From VRUE01 sp963819755 (lineage in GTDB: Bacteria; Actinomycetota; Thermoleophilia; Solirubrobacterales; 70-9), in contig CAWFXB010000001.1 of assembly GCA_963819755.1 (NCBI GenBank), forward strand, positions 744,001-808,000: DNA of 64,000 nucleotides, written 5' to 3'. The translations under genes and the position numbers were made by a program. The notes under the pieces are model-generated. The model made no database searches. It saw nothing but the letters and a program-made list of their open reading frames with translations, and was not told the origin of the DNA. This document shows positions 7,819-16,077 of this stretch, piece by piece (the stretch's first letter is position 1; each line of letters starts with the position of its first letter).

Positions 7819-8562
7819 GTGGCGGTATCCGAGCAACAGGTTCGCCAGCGCGACTCGCGGCCCCGCAAGGCGCTGACGATCGGCGCCGTCTGCAAGATCC
7901 TCGAGAACGAGTTCGACGACATCTCGATCTCGAAGATCCGCTACCTCGAGGATCAGAAGCTCCTGACCCCACGCCGCACGCAGGGCGGCTACCGCCTCTA
8001 CAGCCAGTCCGATGTCGAGCGCCTGCGCACGATCCTGCGCCTGCAGCGCGACGAGTTCCTGCCGCTGCGGGTGATCCGCCAGGAGCTCGCTGCCGGCGGC
8101 GACATCGACCTCGGCGCCAGTAGCGGCGACCGCCGTCCGACGGCTGGCACGGTGCGACGCGCGATCCTGGTCAACACCTCCAGCGCCTACCTGACGCTGG
8201 AGGAGGTGATCGAGGAGACGGGCGCCCGCTCCGAGCTGATCGCCGAGCTCGAGAACTTTGGCATCGTCCAGCCCGAAAAGCGCGACGGCAAAGCCGCCTA
8301 CGACGAGACCGATCGCGAGATCGTCCGCGCCGCCAACGAGCTCTCCCGGGTCGGCGTCGGCGCCCGCAACCTGCGCGTCTTCCGCTCCTCCGCCGATCGC
8401 GAGGCAAACCTGCTGGAAGCCTTGCTCGGGCCTTCGTTGCGTTCTCGCAACCCGGAGCGGCGCAAGGAGGCCCTGGAGAGCCTGGAGAGCCTGGCGGCGA
8501 CCGTCAGCCACCTCAAGCACCTGTTGCTGGTCCGAGATCTCCGCCGCCTCGCCGGAGACTGA
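7819..8562 (+). CDS. MerR-family transcriptional regulator, FtsR/Rv1828-like
   Basis: A 247-residue protein starting at GTG 7819, 8 bases after the FHA gene. The N-terminal winged helix (about residues 17-90) has the MerR pattern KIRYLEDQKLL and GGYRLYSQSDVERL. A second, divergent helix-turn-helix-like region follows (LTLEEVIEETG, DETDREIVRAANEL). This double arrangement is typical of the actinobacterial FtsR group, which in Corynebacterium activates ftsZ. It would act as a DNA-binding regulator; the target is not visible. A plausible functional unit with the upstream FHA and RsiG-like proteins. Confidence 0.75.
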   Translation: MAVSEQQVRQRDSRPRKALTIGAVCKILENEFDDISISKIRYLEDQKLLTPRRTQGGYRLYSQSDVERLRTILRLQRDEFLPLRVIRQELAAGGDIDLGASSGDRRPTAGTVRRAILVNTSSAYLTLEEVIEETGARSELIAELENFGIVQPEKRDGKAAYDETDREIVRAANELSRVGVGARNLRVFRSSADREANLLEALLGPSLRSRNPERRKEALESLESLAATVSHLKHLLLVRDLRRLAGD

Positions 8563-8573
8563 GCGGCCGGCCG

Positions 8574-9035
8574 GTGTCCCGCGTGACCCGACGGCGGACC
8601 ATCGCCGCCCCAGTGGAAGAGGTCTGGGACCTGATCTCCGACCCCTACAGCCTGCCGCGCTGGTGGCCACGGACGAGCCGCGTGGAGAGCGTCGATCGCA
8701 AACCCGAGGGTAAGCGCAGCCAGTGGACCAAGGTCCTCGAGACGGCCGAGGGACGCGGGGTGCGTGCCGACTACCGCTGCCTCAGCTCGGCCGAGGGCGA
8801 GCGTTACGTCTGGGAGCAGCAGCTCGCCGGCAGCCCCTTCGAACGGCACCTGCGCAGCTCGGTGGTCGAGATCGGGCTGCGGGCCGAAGATGATGGGACT
8901 GCGGTCAGCCTCACCTCCGATCAGAAGCTGCGCGGCATGTCGCGGCTGGGCTCGCCGATGATGCGCGGTGGCCAGCGCAAGATCCTCGACCAGGCGCTCG
9001 ATGGGTTGGAACGCGCTTTGGGTGGGGTGGCGTGA
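8574..9035 (+). CDS. SRPBCC (polyketide cyclase/START-like) family protein
   Basis: A 153-residue protein from GTG 8574. The opening (VTRRRTIAAPVEEVWDLISDP) followed by PRWWP is the standard first strand and helix of the Bet v1-like SRPBCC fold, and the length fits a single domain with a hydrophobic ligand cavity. The C-terminal helix (LDQALDGLERALG) closes the fold. Ligand and role are unknown; members range from lipid binding to stress responses. It follows the merR gene by 11 bases and may belong to the same transcript. Confidence 0.7.
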   Translation: MSRVTRRRTIAAPVEEVWDLISDPYSLPRWWPRTSRVESVDRKPEGKRSQWTKVLETAEGRGVRADYRCLSSAEGERYVWEQQLAGSPFERHLRSSVVEIGLRAEDDGTAVSLTSDQKLRGMSRLGSPMMRGGQRKILDQALDGLERALGGVA

Positions 9036-9062
9036 GGCCTGTGTGGCGGCTTTGGTGTCCAT

Positions 9063-10700
9063 ATGACCGATAACTCGCCACGCAGGGACTCGAAGTGGTG
9101 GGGCTGGGGCGATCCCGCTATCGCGCCAGAGCTCGATGGCGAGGCGCTGGGTGTGCTGCGCGAGCGGGTGGGGGAGCTGAAGCCCTGGCCGCTGGCGGCG
9201 GAGCTGGAGCGGTTCGAGCTGCCCGAGGCCGAGCCGCTGCCGCGGGACTTGATCGAGGCCGTGGGTGAGGCGAACGTCTTCACCTCCACCGAGGACCGGG
9301 TGCGGCATGCGACCGGCTGCGGCTACGCCGATCTGGCCCGGCTGCGGGGAGGACGGCTCGATGCTGCCCCTGACGCCGTGTTGCTGCCGGCCGATGCCGA
9401 CACCGTGCGCCGCGTGCTCGAGGTCTGCGCGGCGGAGAGCATAGCCGTGGTCCCTTACGGGGGCGGCACCAGTGTCGTCGGCGGGGTCGCGCCGTTGCGC
9501 GGATCACACTCGCGCCTGGTCAGCCTCGACCTCGGCCGCCTGCGCACTGTCGAGGTCGACCAGCGCTCGCTAACCGCCCGCCTCGGCGCGGGCCTTCGCG
9601 GACCCGAGGCAGAAGCAGCGCTGGGCGCCGAGGGTGTCGTCCTCGGCCACTTCCCGCAGTCGTTCGAGTACGCGACGATCGGCGGCTTTGCGGCGACCCG
9701 TTCCGCCGGCCAGGCTTCCAGCGGCTACGGCCGCTTCGACTCGCTGGTCAGCTCGGTGAGGCTGATCGCCCCGGCCGGCGACCTGCGCACGCTGGAGACT
9801 CCCCACACCGCCGCCGGCCCGGCGCTGCGCGAGCTCGTGGTCGGCTCGGAGGGGACCTTTGGGGTGATTCCAGACGTCACCGTGCGCGTGCGCCCGCTGC
9901 CGAACGTGCGCCCCTACGAGGCCTGGATCGCCGAGAGCTTCGAGGCGGGGGCCGAGGTCGTACGGGCGCTCGCGCAGGGACCGGGGCTTCCCGACGTGAT
10001 CCGCGTCTCCGACGAGGAGGAGACCGAGGTCTCGCTGGCGCTCTCCGGTCCGCGCGGGCTAACCGGGACTCTCTTCGGCAGCTATCTCGGTCTGCGCCGC
10101 AAGCGCGGCGGCTGTCTGATCGTCGCCGGCTTCGAGGGAGACGAGGAGTCGGTCGCCCGCCGTCGCGCCCTCGCGGTGCGAGCCCTGCGCCGCGGCGGCG
10201 CCGCCTACCTCGGCCAGGGGGCGGGGCGCTCCTGGGAGCACGGGCGCTACCAGGGGCCCTATCTGCGCGACACGCTGATGGGCATGGGGGCGATGGTGGA
10301 GACGCTCGAGACCTCACACACCTGGTCGCGGCTGCACGAGCTGCACGCGGCCGTGGCGGCCGCGATTCGCGGTGCGCTCACCGCCCAGGGGACGCCGGGA
10401 CTGGCCTTCTGCCATCTCTCGCACGCCTACGCCGACGGCGCCTCGCTCTACTTCACCTTCATCTCCCGCTCGCGGCGGGGCGAGGAGATCGAGCAGTGGC
10501 GGGCGGTCAAGCGCGCCGCCTCGGAGGCGATCGTCGCCACCGGTGGCACGATCACCCACCATCACGCCGTTGGCCGCGACCACGCCCCTTACATGGAGGC
10601 GGAGGTGGGGGAGACCGGAATCGAGGTCCTACGGGCGGTCAAGGAACAGCTCGATCCCGCCGGGATCATGAATCCGGAAAAGACGATCCCAGCGAACTAG
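9063..10700 (+). CDS. FAD-linked oxidase, alkyldihydroxyacetonephosphate synthase-like
   Basis: A 545-residue protein. The N-terminal WWGWGDP block and the PCMH-type FAD domain (VPYGGGTSVVGG, GYGRFDSLV, GSEGTFGVI) place it in the vanillyl-alcohol-oxidase/AGPS superfamily. The C-terminal cap carries HTWSR and THHHAVGRDHAPYM, which correspond to the histidine-rich active-site loop of alkyl-DHAP synthases. Those enzymes exchange an acyl for a fatty alcohol to make ether lipids. Bacterial homologues are often annotated only as FAD-binding oxidases, so ether-lipid synthesis is an inference. The stop overlaps the convergent gene by 4 bases. Confidence 0.75.
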   Translation: MTDNSPRRDSKWWGWGDPAIAPELDGEALGVLRERVGELKPWPLAAELERFELPEAEPLPRDLIEAVGEANVFTSTEDRVRHATGCGYADLARLRGGRLDAAPDAVLLPADADTVRRVLEVCAAESIAVVPYGGGTSVVGGVAPLRGSHSRLVSLDLGRLRTVEVDQRSLTARLGAGLRGPEAEAALGAEGVVLGHFPQSFEYATIGGFAATRSAGQASSGYGRFDSLVSSVRLIAPAGDLRTLETPHTAAGPALRELVVGSEGTFGVIPDVTVRVRPLPNVRPYEAWIAESFEAGAEVVRALAQGPGLPDVIRVSDEEETEVSLALSGPRGLTGTLFGSYLGLRRKRGGCLIVAGFEGDEESVARRRALAVRALRRGGAAYLGQGAGRSWEHGRYQGPYLRDTLMGMGAMVETLETSHTWSRLHELHAAVAAAIRGALTAQGTPGLAFCHLSHAYADGASLYFTFISRSRRGEEIEQWRAVKRAASEAIVATGGTITHHHAVGRDHAPYMEAEVGETGIEVLRAVKEQLDPAGIMNPEKTIPAN

Positions 10701-11608
10701 CCGCCTTCGCTTGCGCCTTCGCCTTTGGCGATGGGGCCGGTGATTTCCCCAGTGAGAACCGTTTCGCCCGTATAGCGGGGTAGCGATTTGTTCTTCTTGG
10801 CCCGCGCGACCTCGGCCTGGTAAGCCGCGTCCTCGGTGCGGGAGACGTAGATATGGTCGAAGGCGCCGCCGGCGACGTAGGCAAGCAGTTCGGCCGGGAT
10901 CGCGAAGCGGGCGCCGAGGCGGCCGGATTCGTCGACGGGGACGCTGCCTACGCGAAGCGTGAGTTTCGGCGAGCGATAGAGCCAGACGATGTAGGACTGC
11001 CCCTTTTCGGTCGGCTGCAGGCCTTCGCCGGTCACCTGCAGGACGATTTCCTTCTTGAGCCTGCCAAAGATCGCCCGGCCGCTCGCATCGCTGCCGTCGG
11101 CCGGTTCGAGCACCGCCTGCGTAAGTTTGCCGCTTTCAGCCGCGGCGGTTTCGGTTGCGGCTCCGGAAGCTTCGGGGGGACTGGAGCTGGTACTGGAGTC
11201 GGAGCCGCCGCTGAAGATGGCAATTGCGGCTAGGACGACGCCGACGGTCGCGAGTGCGCCGCCGGTCAGCAGGACGAGGCGCCGCCGCTCCGCGGGCAGC
11301 GTAGGTCGCGACGGCCGGCGCGCCGGCTTCTTGGCTTGCGGCTTCGGCTCGACGGGAGGTGGTGCGGGGGGCTCTTTTGCCTCTGGGGTCGGCGTCGGCT
11401 CCGCGGGGGGCTCCTCCACCTTGGCGGGCGGCGGAGGTGGCAAGGGCGGCGGCGTCTCGCCGGCGGCCTGCATCTCGGCAAGGGCATCCTTCACTTCCGC
11501 TCGCACCTGCTCGACGCTGAGCCCCTTCAGCGCCGCGATATCCTCGTAGCCCTCCTCCCGCTGCGCGAGCAAGCGGAGCAGGGCCCTCTGGTCGTCGGTG
11601 AGTGCCAT
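10697..11608 (-). CDS. Membrane-anchored anti-sigma-K (RskA)-like protein with N-terminal HTH
   Basis: A 303-residue protein in three parts. Residues 1-50 (LTDDQRALLRLLAQ, GLSVEQVRAEVKDAL) look like a sigma-70 region-4-type helix-turn-helix. Residues 52-105 are a Pro/Glu-rich linker followed by a basic patch. One membrane helix (about 110-128, VVLAAIAIFSG) leads to a Ser-rich stretch. The extracytoplasmic domain (IVLQVTGEGLQP, YIVWLYRSP, LRVGSVPVDESG) resembles the RskA C-terminal fold. The HTH-plus-RskA architecture suggests an envelope-sensing regulator, but no cognate sigma gene is adjacent. Confidence 0.6.
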   Translation of the reverse strand: MALTDDQRALLRLLAQREEGYEDIAALKGLSVEQVRAEVKDALAEMQAAGETPPPLPPPPPAKVEEPPAEPTPTPEAKEPPAPPPVEPKPQAKKPARRPSRPTLPAERRRLVLLTGGALATVGVVLAAIAIFSGGSDSSTSSSPPEASGAATETAAAESGKLTQAVLEPADGSDASGRAIFGRLKKEIVLQVTGEGLQPTEKGQSYIVWLYRSPKLTLRVGSVPVDESGRLGARFAIPAELLAYVAGGAFDHIYVSRTEDAAYQAEVARAKKNKSLPRYTGETVLTGEITGPIAKGEGASEGG

Positions 11609-11649
11609 AACCCGGCGGAAGACTATGCGACGCGTCTTAAGCCCACATT

Positions 11650-11704
11650 TTGCGTGCGGTCGAGGTTTCGATCGCCATGCGGATCAAACCTCGACCGCAC
11701 GCAA
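11650..11704. repeat. 19-bp perfect inverted repeat between divergent genes
   Basis: Arms at 11650-11668 (TTGCGTGCGGTCGAGGTTT) and 11686-11704 are exactly complementary, separated by 17 bases. Inside, GATC at 11670-11673 can pair with GATC at 11682-11685 across a one-base bulge. The element sits between the anti-sigma-like gene and the thioesterase gene and ends 20 bases before ATG 11724. No T-tract follows, so a terminator is unlikely. It could be a large operator, a cruciform, or a 5'-leader hairpin. Confidence 0.85.
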
Positions 11705-11723
11705 CAGGGATAGGGTCCGCCGC

Positions 11724-12131
11724 ATGGCAGACGACCCCCGCGGCCTTCTCTCCCATTTCGACGCCCTGATCGGCACCGAGTGGCTCAGCGACGACCCCGA
11801 GGACGCCCGGGCGCGAGTTCCGATTCGCGACGATCTTCGCCAGCCGGTCGGCCTGATGCACGGCGGGGTGATGTCGACCCTGATCGAGAGCGTCTGCTCG
11901 CGCGCCACCGCGCTCGCCGTGCGAGACGACGGCATGGCGGCGATGGGTCAGTCGATCGCCGTCAGCTTCATCCGCCCGATCACGGCGGGCCACGCCGAAG
12001 TCAAGGCGCAGGCCCGTCACCGCGGCCGCACCACCTGGGTCTGGGACGCCGAAGTCATCGATGCCGAGGGTCGCCTCTGCGCCCTGGCCCAGATGACGAT
12101 CGCCACCAGACCCCAGGGCGCCAGCCGCTAA
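11724..12131 (+). CDS. PaaI-family hotdog thioesterase
   Basis: A 135-residue protein, the usual size of a single hotdog domain. The active-site block LMHGGVMSTLIESVCS is the PaaI/4-hydroxybenzoyl-CoA thioesterase pattern (HGG followed by an acidic residue on the helix), and VSFIRPITAGHAEVKA is the typical central strand. It would hydrolyse acyl- or aryl-CoA thioesters. Start ATG 11724 follows a purine-rich CAGGGATAGGG stretch; the open frame extends upstream through the palindrome but without homology. Substrate unknown. Confidence 0.8.
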   Translation: MADDPRGLLSHFDALIGTEWLSDDPEDARARVPIRDDLRQPVGLMHGGVMSTLIESVCSRATALAVRDDGMAAMGQSIAVSFIRPITAGHAEVKAQARHRGRTTWVWDAEVIDAEGRLCALAQMTIATRPQGASR

Positions 12132-12159
12132 ATACTCGAATATTTTTGTGTTTTAGACG

Positions 12160-12224
12160 CGAAGGCGCTATCCCTTCGATTGGTCCCCGCACGAGGACCG
12201 GCCGTTGCCGCTCGAGTGACGGCC
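12160..12224 (+). promoter_or_regulatory. Leader with three consecutive hairpins before the secreted-protein gene
   Basis: Three short stems follow one another: CGAAGG 12160-12165 with CCTTCG 12173-12178; GGTCC 12182-12186 with GGACC 12195-12199; GGCCGT 12200-12205 with ACGGCC 12219-12224. The ribosome site (GAAAGGAAAG) and ATG 12248 come next. The AT-rich stretch just upstream (12131-12154, ending in TTTTTGTGTTTT) may terminate the thioesterase transcript. A structured 5' leader is plausible; no known riboswitch is recognised. Confidence 0.4.
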
Positions 12225-12247
12225 CAGCCAAATCGAAAGGAAAGAAC

Positions 12248-12907
12248 ATGGCCCGCACCCTGGCAGCTATCAGCCTTGCCCTCGTCGCACTGCTCGCAAT
12301 CAGCGCAATGATGGCATCTGCGGCACAGGCCGCGCCGCACTTCAAAGCCGTGAACGGAAAATACCCGGTTGGCGTCAGCGCGGAATCCAAACAACCGGTA
12401 TTCACAACGGAAATGCATTCGGTTGAATGTGAAAAAACAACCTTTGCATCAAAATTATCGACGGAAACCACCATCTTGACAGTGGTTCCGAGCGTCACCA
12501 ATCCATGCACGTACAACAACCTCCCGGTGACAGTTGCATTCAACGAATGCGACTACGTCTACCAGACGACCGAAAAAATGGCTGGTGTCACCAAAGCCTA
12601 TATAAATATCGTGTGCCCAACGGGACAGAAGATCGAAATCCACATCTACTCTAATTCGAAACACACTATAACGGCATGCACGATCACAATCGAACCTCAG
12701 GAAAAATTGGAACCGCTCTCTCTTTTGAACGGTGAAAAAGAAGAAGATGTCGAGGCATCTGGCACTGTTGAAGGCGTCGCATTTACCGAGGATGGACTCC
12801 TATGTGACGAAAAAGGGGCCCACAAAAACGGCAAATTCGATTATGGAACCGTTGAAAACCCGACCACATTCATCGGAACCGAACCGATCAAGCTGTTCGG
12901 CGAATAA
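12248..12907 (+). CDS. Secreted cysteine-containing protein, unknown function, AT-rich coding
   Basis: A 219-residue protein from ATG 12248 with a good Shine-Dalgarno (AAGGAAAG). The N-terminus (MARTLAAISLALVALLAISAMM, cleavage after AAQA) is a signal peptide. The mature part has Cys residues spread as likely disulfide pairs (SVECEK, NPCTYN, FNECDY, IVCPTG, TACTITI, LLCDEK) and looks beta-rich. The coding sequence uses many AAA, GAA and AAT codons and is clearly poorer in GC than its neighbours. I do not recognise a named family. A similar overall design (signal peptide, beta-rich, several Cys) appears in the protein at 26486-27190. Confidence 0.65.
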   Translation: MARTLAAISLALVALLAISAMMASAAQAAPHFKAVNGKYPVGVSAESKQPVFTTEMHSVECEKTTFASKLSTETTILTVVPSVTNPCTYNNLPVTVAFNECDYVYQTTEKMAGVTKAYINIVCPTGQKIEIHIYSNSKHTITACTITIEPQEKLEPLSLLNGEKEEDVEASGTVEGVAFTEDGLLCDEKGAHKNGKFDYGTVENPTTFIGTEPIKLFGE

Positions 12908-12954
12908 TGCCTTGACCTGAGGAGACACTGCCCAACGACCGGCGTCGCCGATCG

Positions 12955-14628
12955 CTAACCGCCGAAGCGGTTGGTGATCGGCAGGCGCCGGTCGCGGCCG
13001 AACGCCCGGGGCGTGATGCGGATTCCTGGCGCCGCCTGGCGGCGCTTATACTCGGAGCGGTCGACCATGCGCACCACCTCGTCGACCACGTCTGCCGGCA
13101 TCCCCGCCTCGACCATCTCCTCGCGGCCCTGGTCGCGCTCGACGTAGGCCTCAAGCACGCGGTCGAGCAGCTCGTAGGGCGGCAGCGAGTCGCTGTCGAG
13201 CTGGTCCGGGCGTAGCTCCGCCGAGGGGGCTCGCTCGAGCACGGAAGCGGGAACGAGCTCCTGGTCCGCCTGTTCGTTGCGGTAGCGAACCAGGTCGTAG
13301 ACCAGCGTCTTCGGCACGTCCTTGATCGCGGCAAACCCACCCGCCATATCGCCGTAGAGGGTCGCGTAGCCGACCGACATCTCGCTCTTGTTGCCGGTGG
13401 TCAGCACTAGCCAGCCGTGCTTGTTCGAGAGCGCCATCATCACGTTGCCGCGAATCCGCGCCTGGATGTTCTCGGCGGCCAGGTCGGGCTCGGACGGCCG
13501 GGTCGGGTCGCGGGGCAGGGGCTCGTCGTCGGTGCCGCCACCCGCGCCATCGTCCGCAAAGACGGGAGCGAGGGAGTCCTCGTAGGCGCCCATCGTCGCC
13601 TCGATCGGGATCTCGATCGCGGCGGCTCCGAGGTTTGCGGCGATAGTTCGGGCGTCCGCCTGGGTTTCATTGCTGGAATGGGGCGAGGGCATGACCACGC
13701 AGCTGACGTTCTCGGCTCCAATGGCGTCGGCGGCGAGCAGGGCCACCAGGGCCGAGTCGATGCCACCCGAGAGCCCGATGCCGACGTGCCGAAAGCCGTT
13801 CTTGCCGGCGTAGTCGCGAAGGCCGAGAACCAGCGCCCCGTAGACCTCGGCCGGATCGGAGAGGGGCTCGGCGAGTCGCCCTGGGCCGCCGGCCGGGATC
13901 TCGCAGATCAGCAGCTCCTCCTCGAACTGGGCGGCACGGGCGATCACCTCGCCGCTCGGGTCGACGACGAAGCTCTGACCGTCGAAGACCAGCTCGTCCT
14001 GGCCGCCGACGAGGTTGCAGAAGGCGAGGTGGGTGCCGTAGGCGCGGGCGCGGGCGGCGAACATCGCTTCCCGCTCGCGGCCCTTGCCACGGTGGTAGGG
14101 AGAGCCCGATGGGTTGGCGATCAGCGCGGCGCCCTCCGCCGCCTCGCTCGACGCGGGCGGGCCCTCCTCCCAGACGTCCTCGCAGATGGTCAGACCGACC
14201 GCGGTGCCCGCGACCTCGATCGTCACCGGCTCGACCCCGGGGACGAAATAGCGCTGCTCGTCGAAGACGGCGTAGTTCGGCAGTCTGTTCTTGCGGTAGA
14301 CGGCGCGAACCTCGCCGCCGTGGAGGACGGCGAGCGAGTTGTGGGCGTGACGATGGTCGCCGCCGGCCGCGACCGGCTCGGCAAAGCCGACCAGGACGGT
14401 CATCTCACGGCTGCCGCGGGCAAGCTCCTCGATCGCGGCCCGATTTGCCTCGACGAAATGCCGCTTCAGGTAGAGGTCCTCGGCGGGGTAGCCCGGAAGG
14501 CAGAGCTCGGGGAAGATCGCCAGCTCGGCGCCCGCGGTGGCCGCCCGGCTCATCCAGGCGGCGATCTTGGCGGCGTTGCCGTCGACGTCGCCGACCGTCG
14601 GGTCGATCTGGGCGAGAGCTATGCGCAA
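12955..14628 (-). CDS. nadE: Glutamine-dependent NAD+ synthetase
   Basis: This enzyme makes NAD+ from nicotinate adenine dinucleotide, with ammonia released from glutamine by its own amidase domain. At 557 residues it is the two-domain form. The N-terminal nitrilase domain shows the Glu-Lys-Cys triad in FPELCLPGYP, VYRKNRLPNY and LTICEDVWEEG. The C-terminal synthetase domain begins near residue 280 and has the PP-loop LSGGIDSALVALL, SPHSSNETQADA and TTGNKSEMSVGY. Start ATG 14628. The neighbouring metalloprotease gene is divergent with about 80 bases between. Confidence 0.93.
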   Translation of the reverse strand: MRIALAQIDPTVGDVDGNAAKIAAWMSRAATAGAELAIFPELCLPGYPAEDLYLKRHFVEANRAAIEELARGSREMTVLVGFAEPVAAGGDHRHAHNSLAVLHGGEVRAVYRKNRLPNYAVFDEQRYFVPGVEPVTIEVAGTAVGLTICEDVWEEGPPASSEAAEGAALIANPSGSPYHRGKGREREAMFAARARAYGTHLAFCNLVGGQDELVFDGQSFVVDPSGEVIARAAQFEEELLICEIPAGGPGRLAEPLSDPAEVYGALVLGLRDYAGKNGFRHVGIGLSGGIDSALVALLAADAIGAENVSCVVMPSPHSSNETQADARTIAANLGAAAIEIPIEATMGAYEDSLAPVFADDGAGGGTDDEPLPRDPTRPSEPDLAAENIQARIRGNVMMALSNKHGWLVLTTGNKSEMSVGYATLYGDMAGGFAAIKDVPKTLVYDLVRYRNEQADQELVPASVLERAPSAELRPDQLDSDSLPPYELLDRVLEAYVERDQGREEMVEAGMPADVVDEVVRMVDRSEYKRRQAAPGIRITPRAFGRDRRLPITNRFGG

Positions 14629-14709
14629 GCGGTTCTCCGTGGGGTCACCCTTGAAGTATCGCCGCCGAGAGGGGCGGGACGCGCCTCAGCGGCCTGTAGA
14701 TTGGCTCCG

Positions 14710-16077
14710 ATGCGCGCACACCTGCGGTCGATCGGGGCGTCGCTCGTGCTGCTTGCCGTTCTGGCCACCGCGCCCGCCGCGGCGCATGCCGGCAACCAGT
14801 GGACCTTCCGCCAGCCGCTCGCGAGGCCCACCGACCATCCGGACCCCGCCCGTCACTCCTACTCGGTGCCGGAAGCACCCAACTCGCCCGCCTGTGCCGG
14901 TCGCTTTTGCGTGCACTGGGTGGACGAGGGCATCGACGCACCCGACCTCAGCGACGAAGACGGCGACGGCCTGCCGGACTTCGTCGAGCAGGTGTTGAAG
15001 GTCGGCGCCCACGTGCACGCGGTCGAGAACGGCAAGCTGGGGTGGCGGGAGCCGCGCTCCGATGGCCGCCGCGGCGGCCGCAACGGCAAGACCGACGTCT
15101 ACCTGAAGGAGCTGGGACGGCATCTGTTCGGCTACGCGGCGCCCGACCGAGGCCAGGCGTCCAAAGGCCACCATCTGCCTCGTCGCCTGCACGGCTACCT
15201 GGTCCTCGACAACGACTACAACCCCTTCCAGTACCCCGGCACCAAGCCGCTGGCCGACCTCGAGGTCACCTTCGCCCACGAGTACTGCCACATCCTGCAG
15301 ATGAACTACGACGCCTACCAGGACGCCTGGATGGCGGAGTCGACCGCAGTCTGGATGGAGGATCAGGTCTACAACGGGATCAACGACTACCTGCGCTACG
15401 TGCGCCGCTGGGTCAACCTCTACGACACGCCGCTCACCGCCAACTCGATCAGCGAGTACGGGGCGACGGTCTGGAACGAGTGGCTGGTGCGTCGCTACGG
15501 CCGCACGATCCTCCGTAACGCCTGGTCGAGGGCCGCGCACACGCGGCCGGGTGGGTTCTCCGTCGACAGCTACGACTCGGCGATCCGCGCTGCGGGCGGC
15601 TCGGACTTCAGCCACGACTTCGCCCGCTTCGCCCGCGACGTCGCCGAGTGGAACACCGGCAGCCGCTTCCGCGAAGGCCGGCGCTACCCGGACGTGCCGC
15701 GCCGCGCCAGCCTGCCGCCCGATGGGCGCCCGCTCGAGCGCTCGCTCAACCACACGACCTTCCAGCTGCTGCGGGTTCACCCGCAGGGCAACCGGGCGGT
15801 GGTCGTCCACGCCAGCGGACCCCCGGGCGTCGCGGCCGGGCTGGCGCTGGTGGGTCGGATCGGCAGCGAGCGCCATGGGCACGTCGTATCCAGGCTGCGC
15901 TTCCGACAGCACGGCGGCGCGATGACGGTCCGGCTGGCGCGGCCCCAACGCTTCGAGCGGATCACCGCGGTGCTGATCAACGCCGACACCAGGGCCGAAG
16001 GCTTCAGCGCCCGCCGGCTCGACTGGAATTACTTGACCGACACGGCGCCGTTCCGGGTCCGCGCCAGCTCGCCCTGA
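14710..16077 (+). CDS. Secreted zinc metalloprotease-like protein (MXAN_6640-type)
   Basis: A 455-residue exported protein. The signal peptide is MRAHLRSIGASLVLLAVLAT with cleavage near AHAG. DLSDEDGDGLPD at about 79-90 is a calcium-binding thrombospondin-3-like loop. The gluzincin-type site is H190-E-Y-C-H194 (AHEYCHILQM) with a likely third ligand E210 in WMAESTAVW. The C-terminal third looks beta-rich and may be a sandwich domain. The arrangement fits the MXAN_6640 family of putative metalloproteases. Its substrate is unknown. The open frame extends upstream across nadE, but that part is antisense shadow. Confidence 0.8.
   Translation: MRAHLRSIGASLVLLAVLATAPAAAHAGNQWTFRQPLARPTDHPDPARHSYSVPEAPNSPACAGRFCVHWVDEGIDAPDLSDEDGDGLPDFVEQVLKVGAHVHAVENGKLGWREPRSDGRRGGRNGKTDVYLKELGRHLFGYAAPDRGQASKGHHLPRRLHGYLVLDNDYNPFQYPGTKPLADLEVTFAHEYCHILQMNYDAYQDAWMAESTAVWMEDQVYNGINDYLRYVRRWVNLYDTPLTANSISEYGATVWNEWLVRRYGRTILRNAWSRAAHTRPGGFSVDSYDSAIRAAGGSDFSHDFARFARDVAEWNTGSRFREGRRYPDVPRRASLPPDGRPLERSLNHTTFQLLRVHPQGNRAVVVHASGPPGVAAGLALVGRIGSERHGHVVSRLRFRQHGGAMTVRLARPQRFERITAVLINADTRAEGFSARRLDWNYLTDTAPFRVRASSP

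Noticed and set aside
13417..14709. Upstream extension of the metalloprotease frame
   Set aside because: It runs antisense through nadE and has no signal peptide; ATG 14710 gives one.
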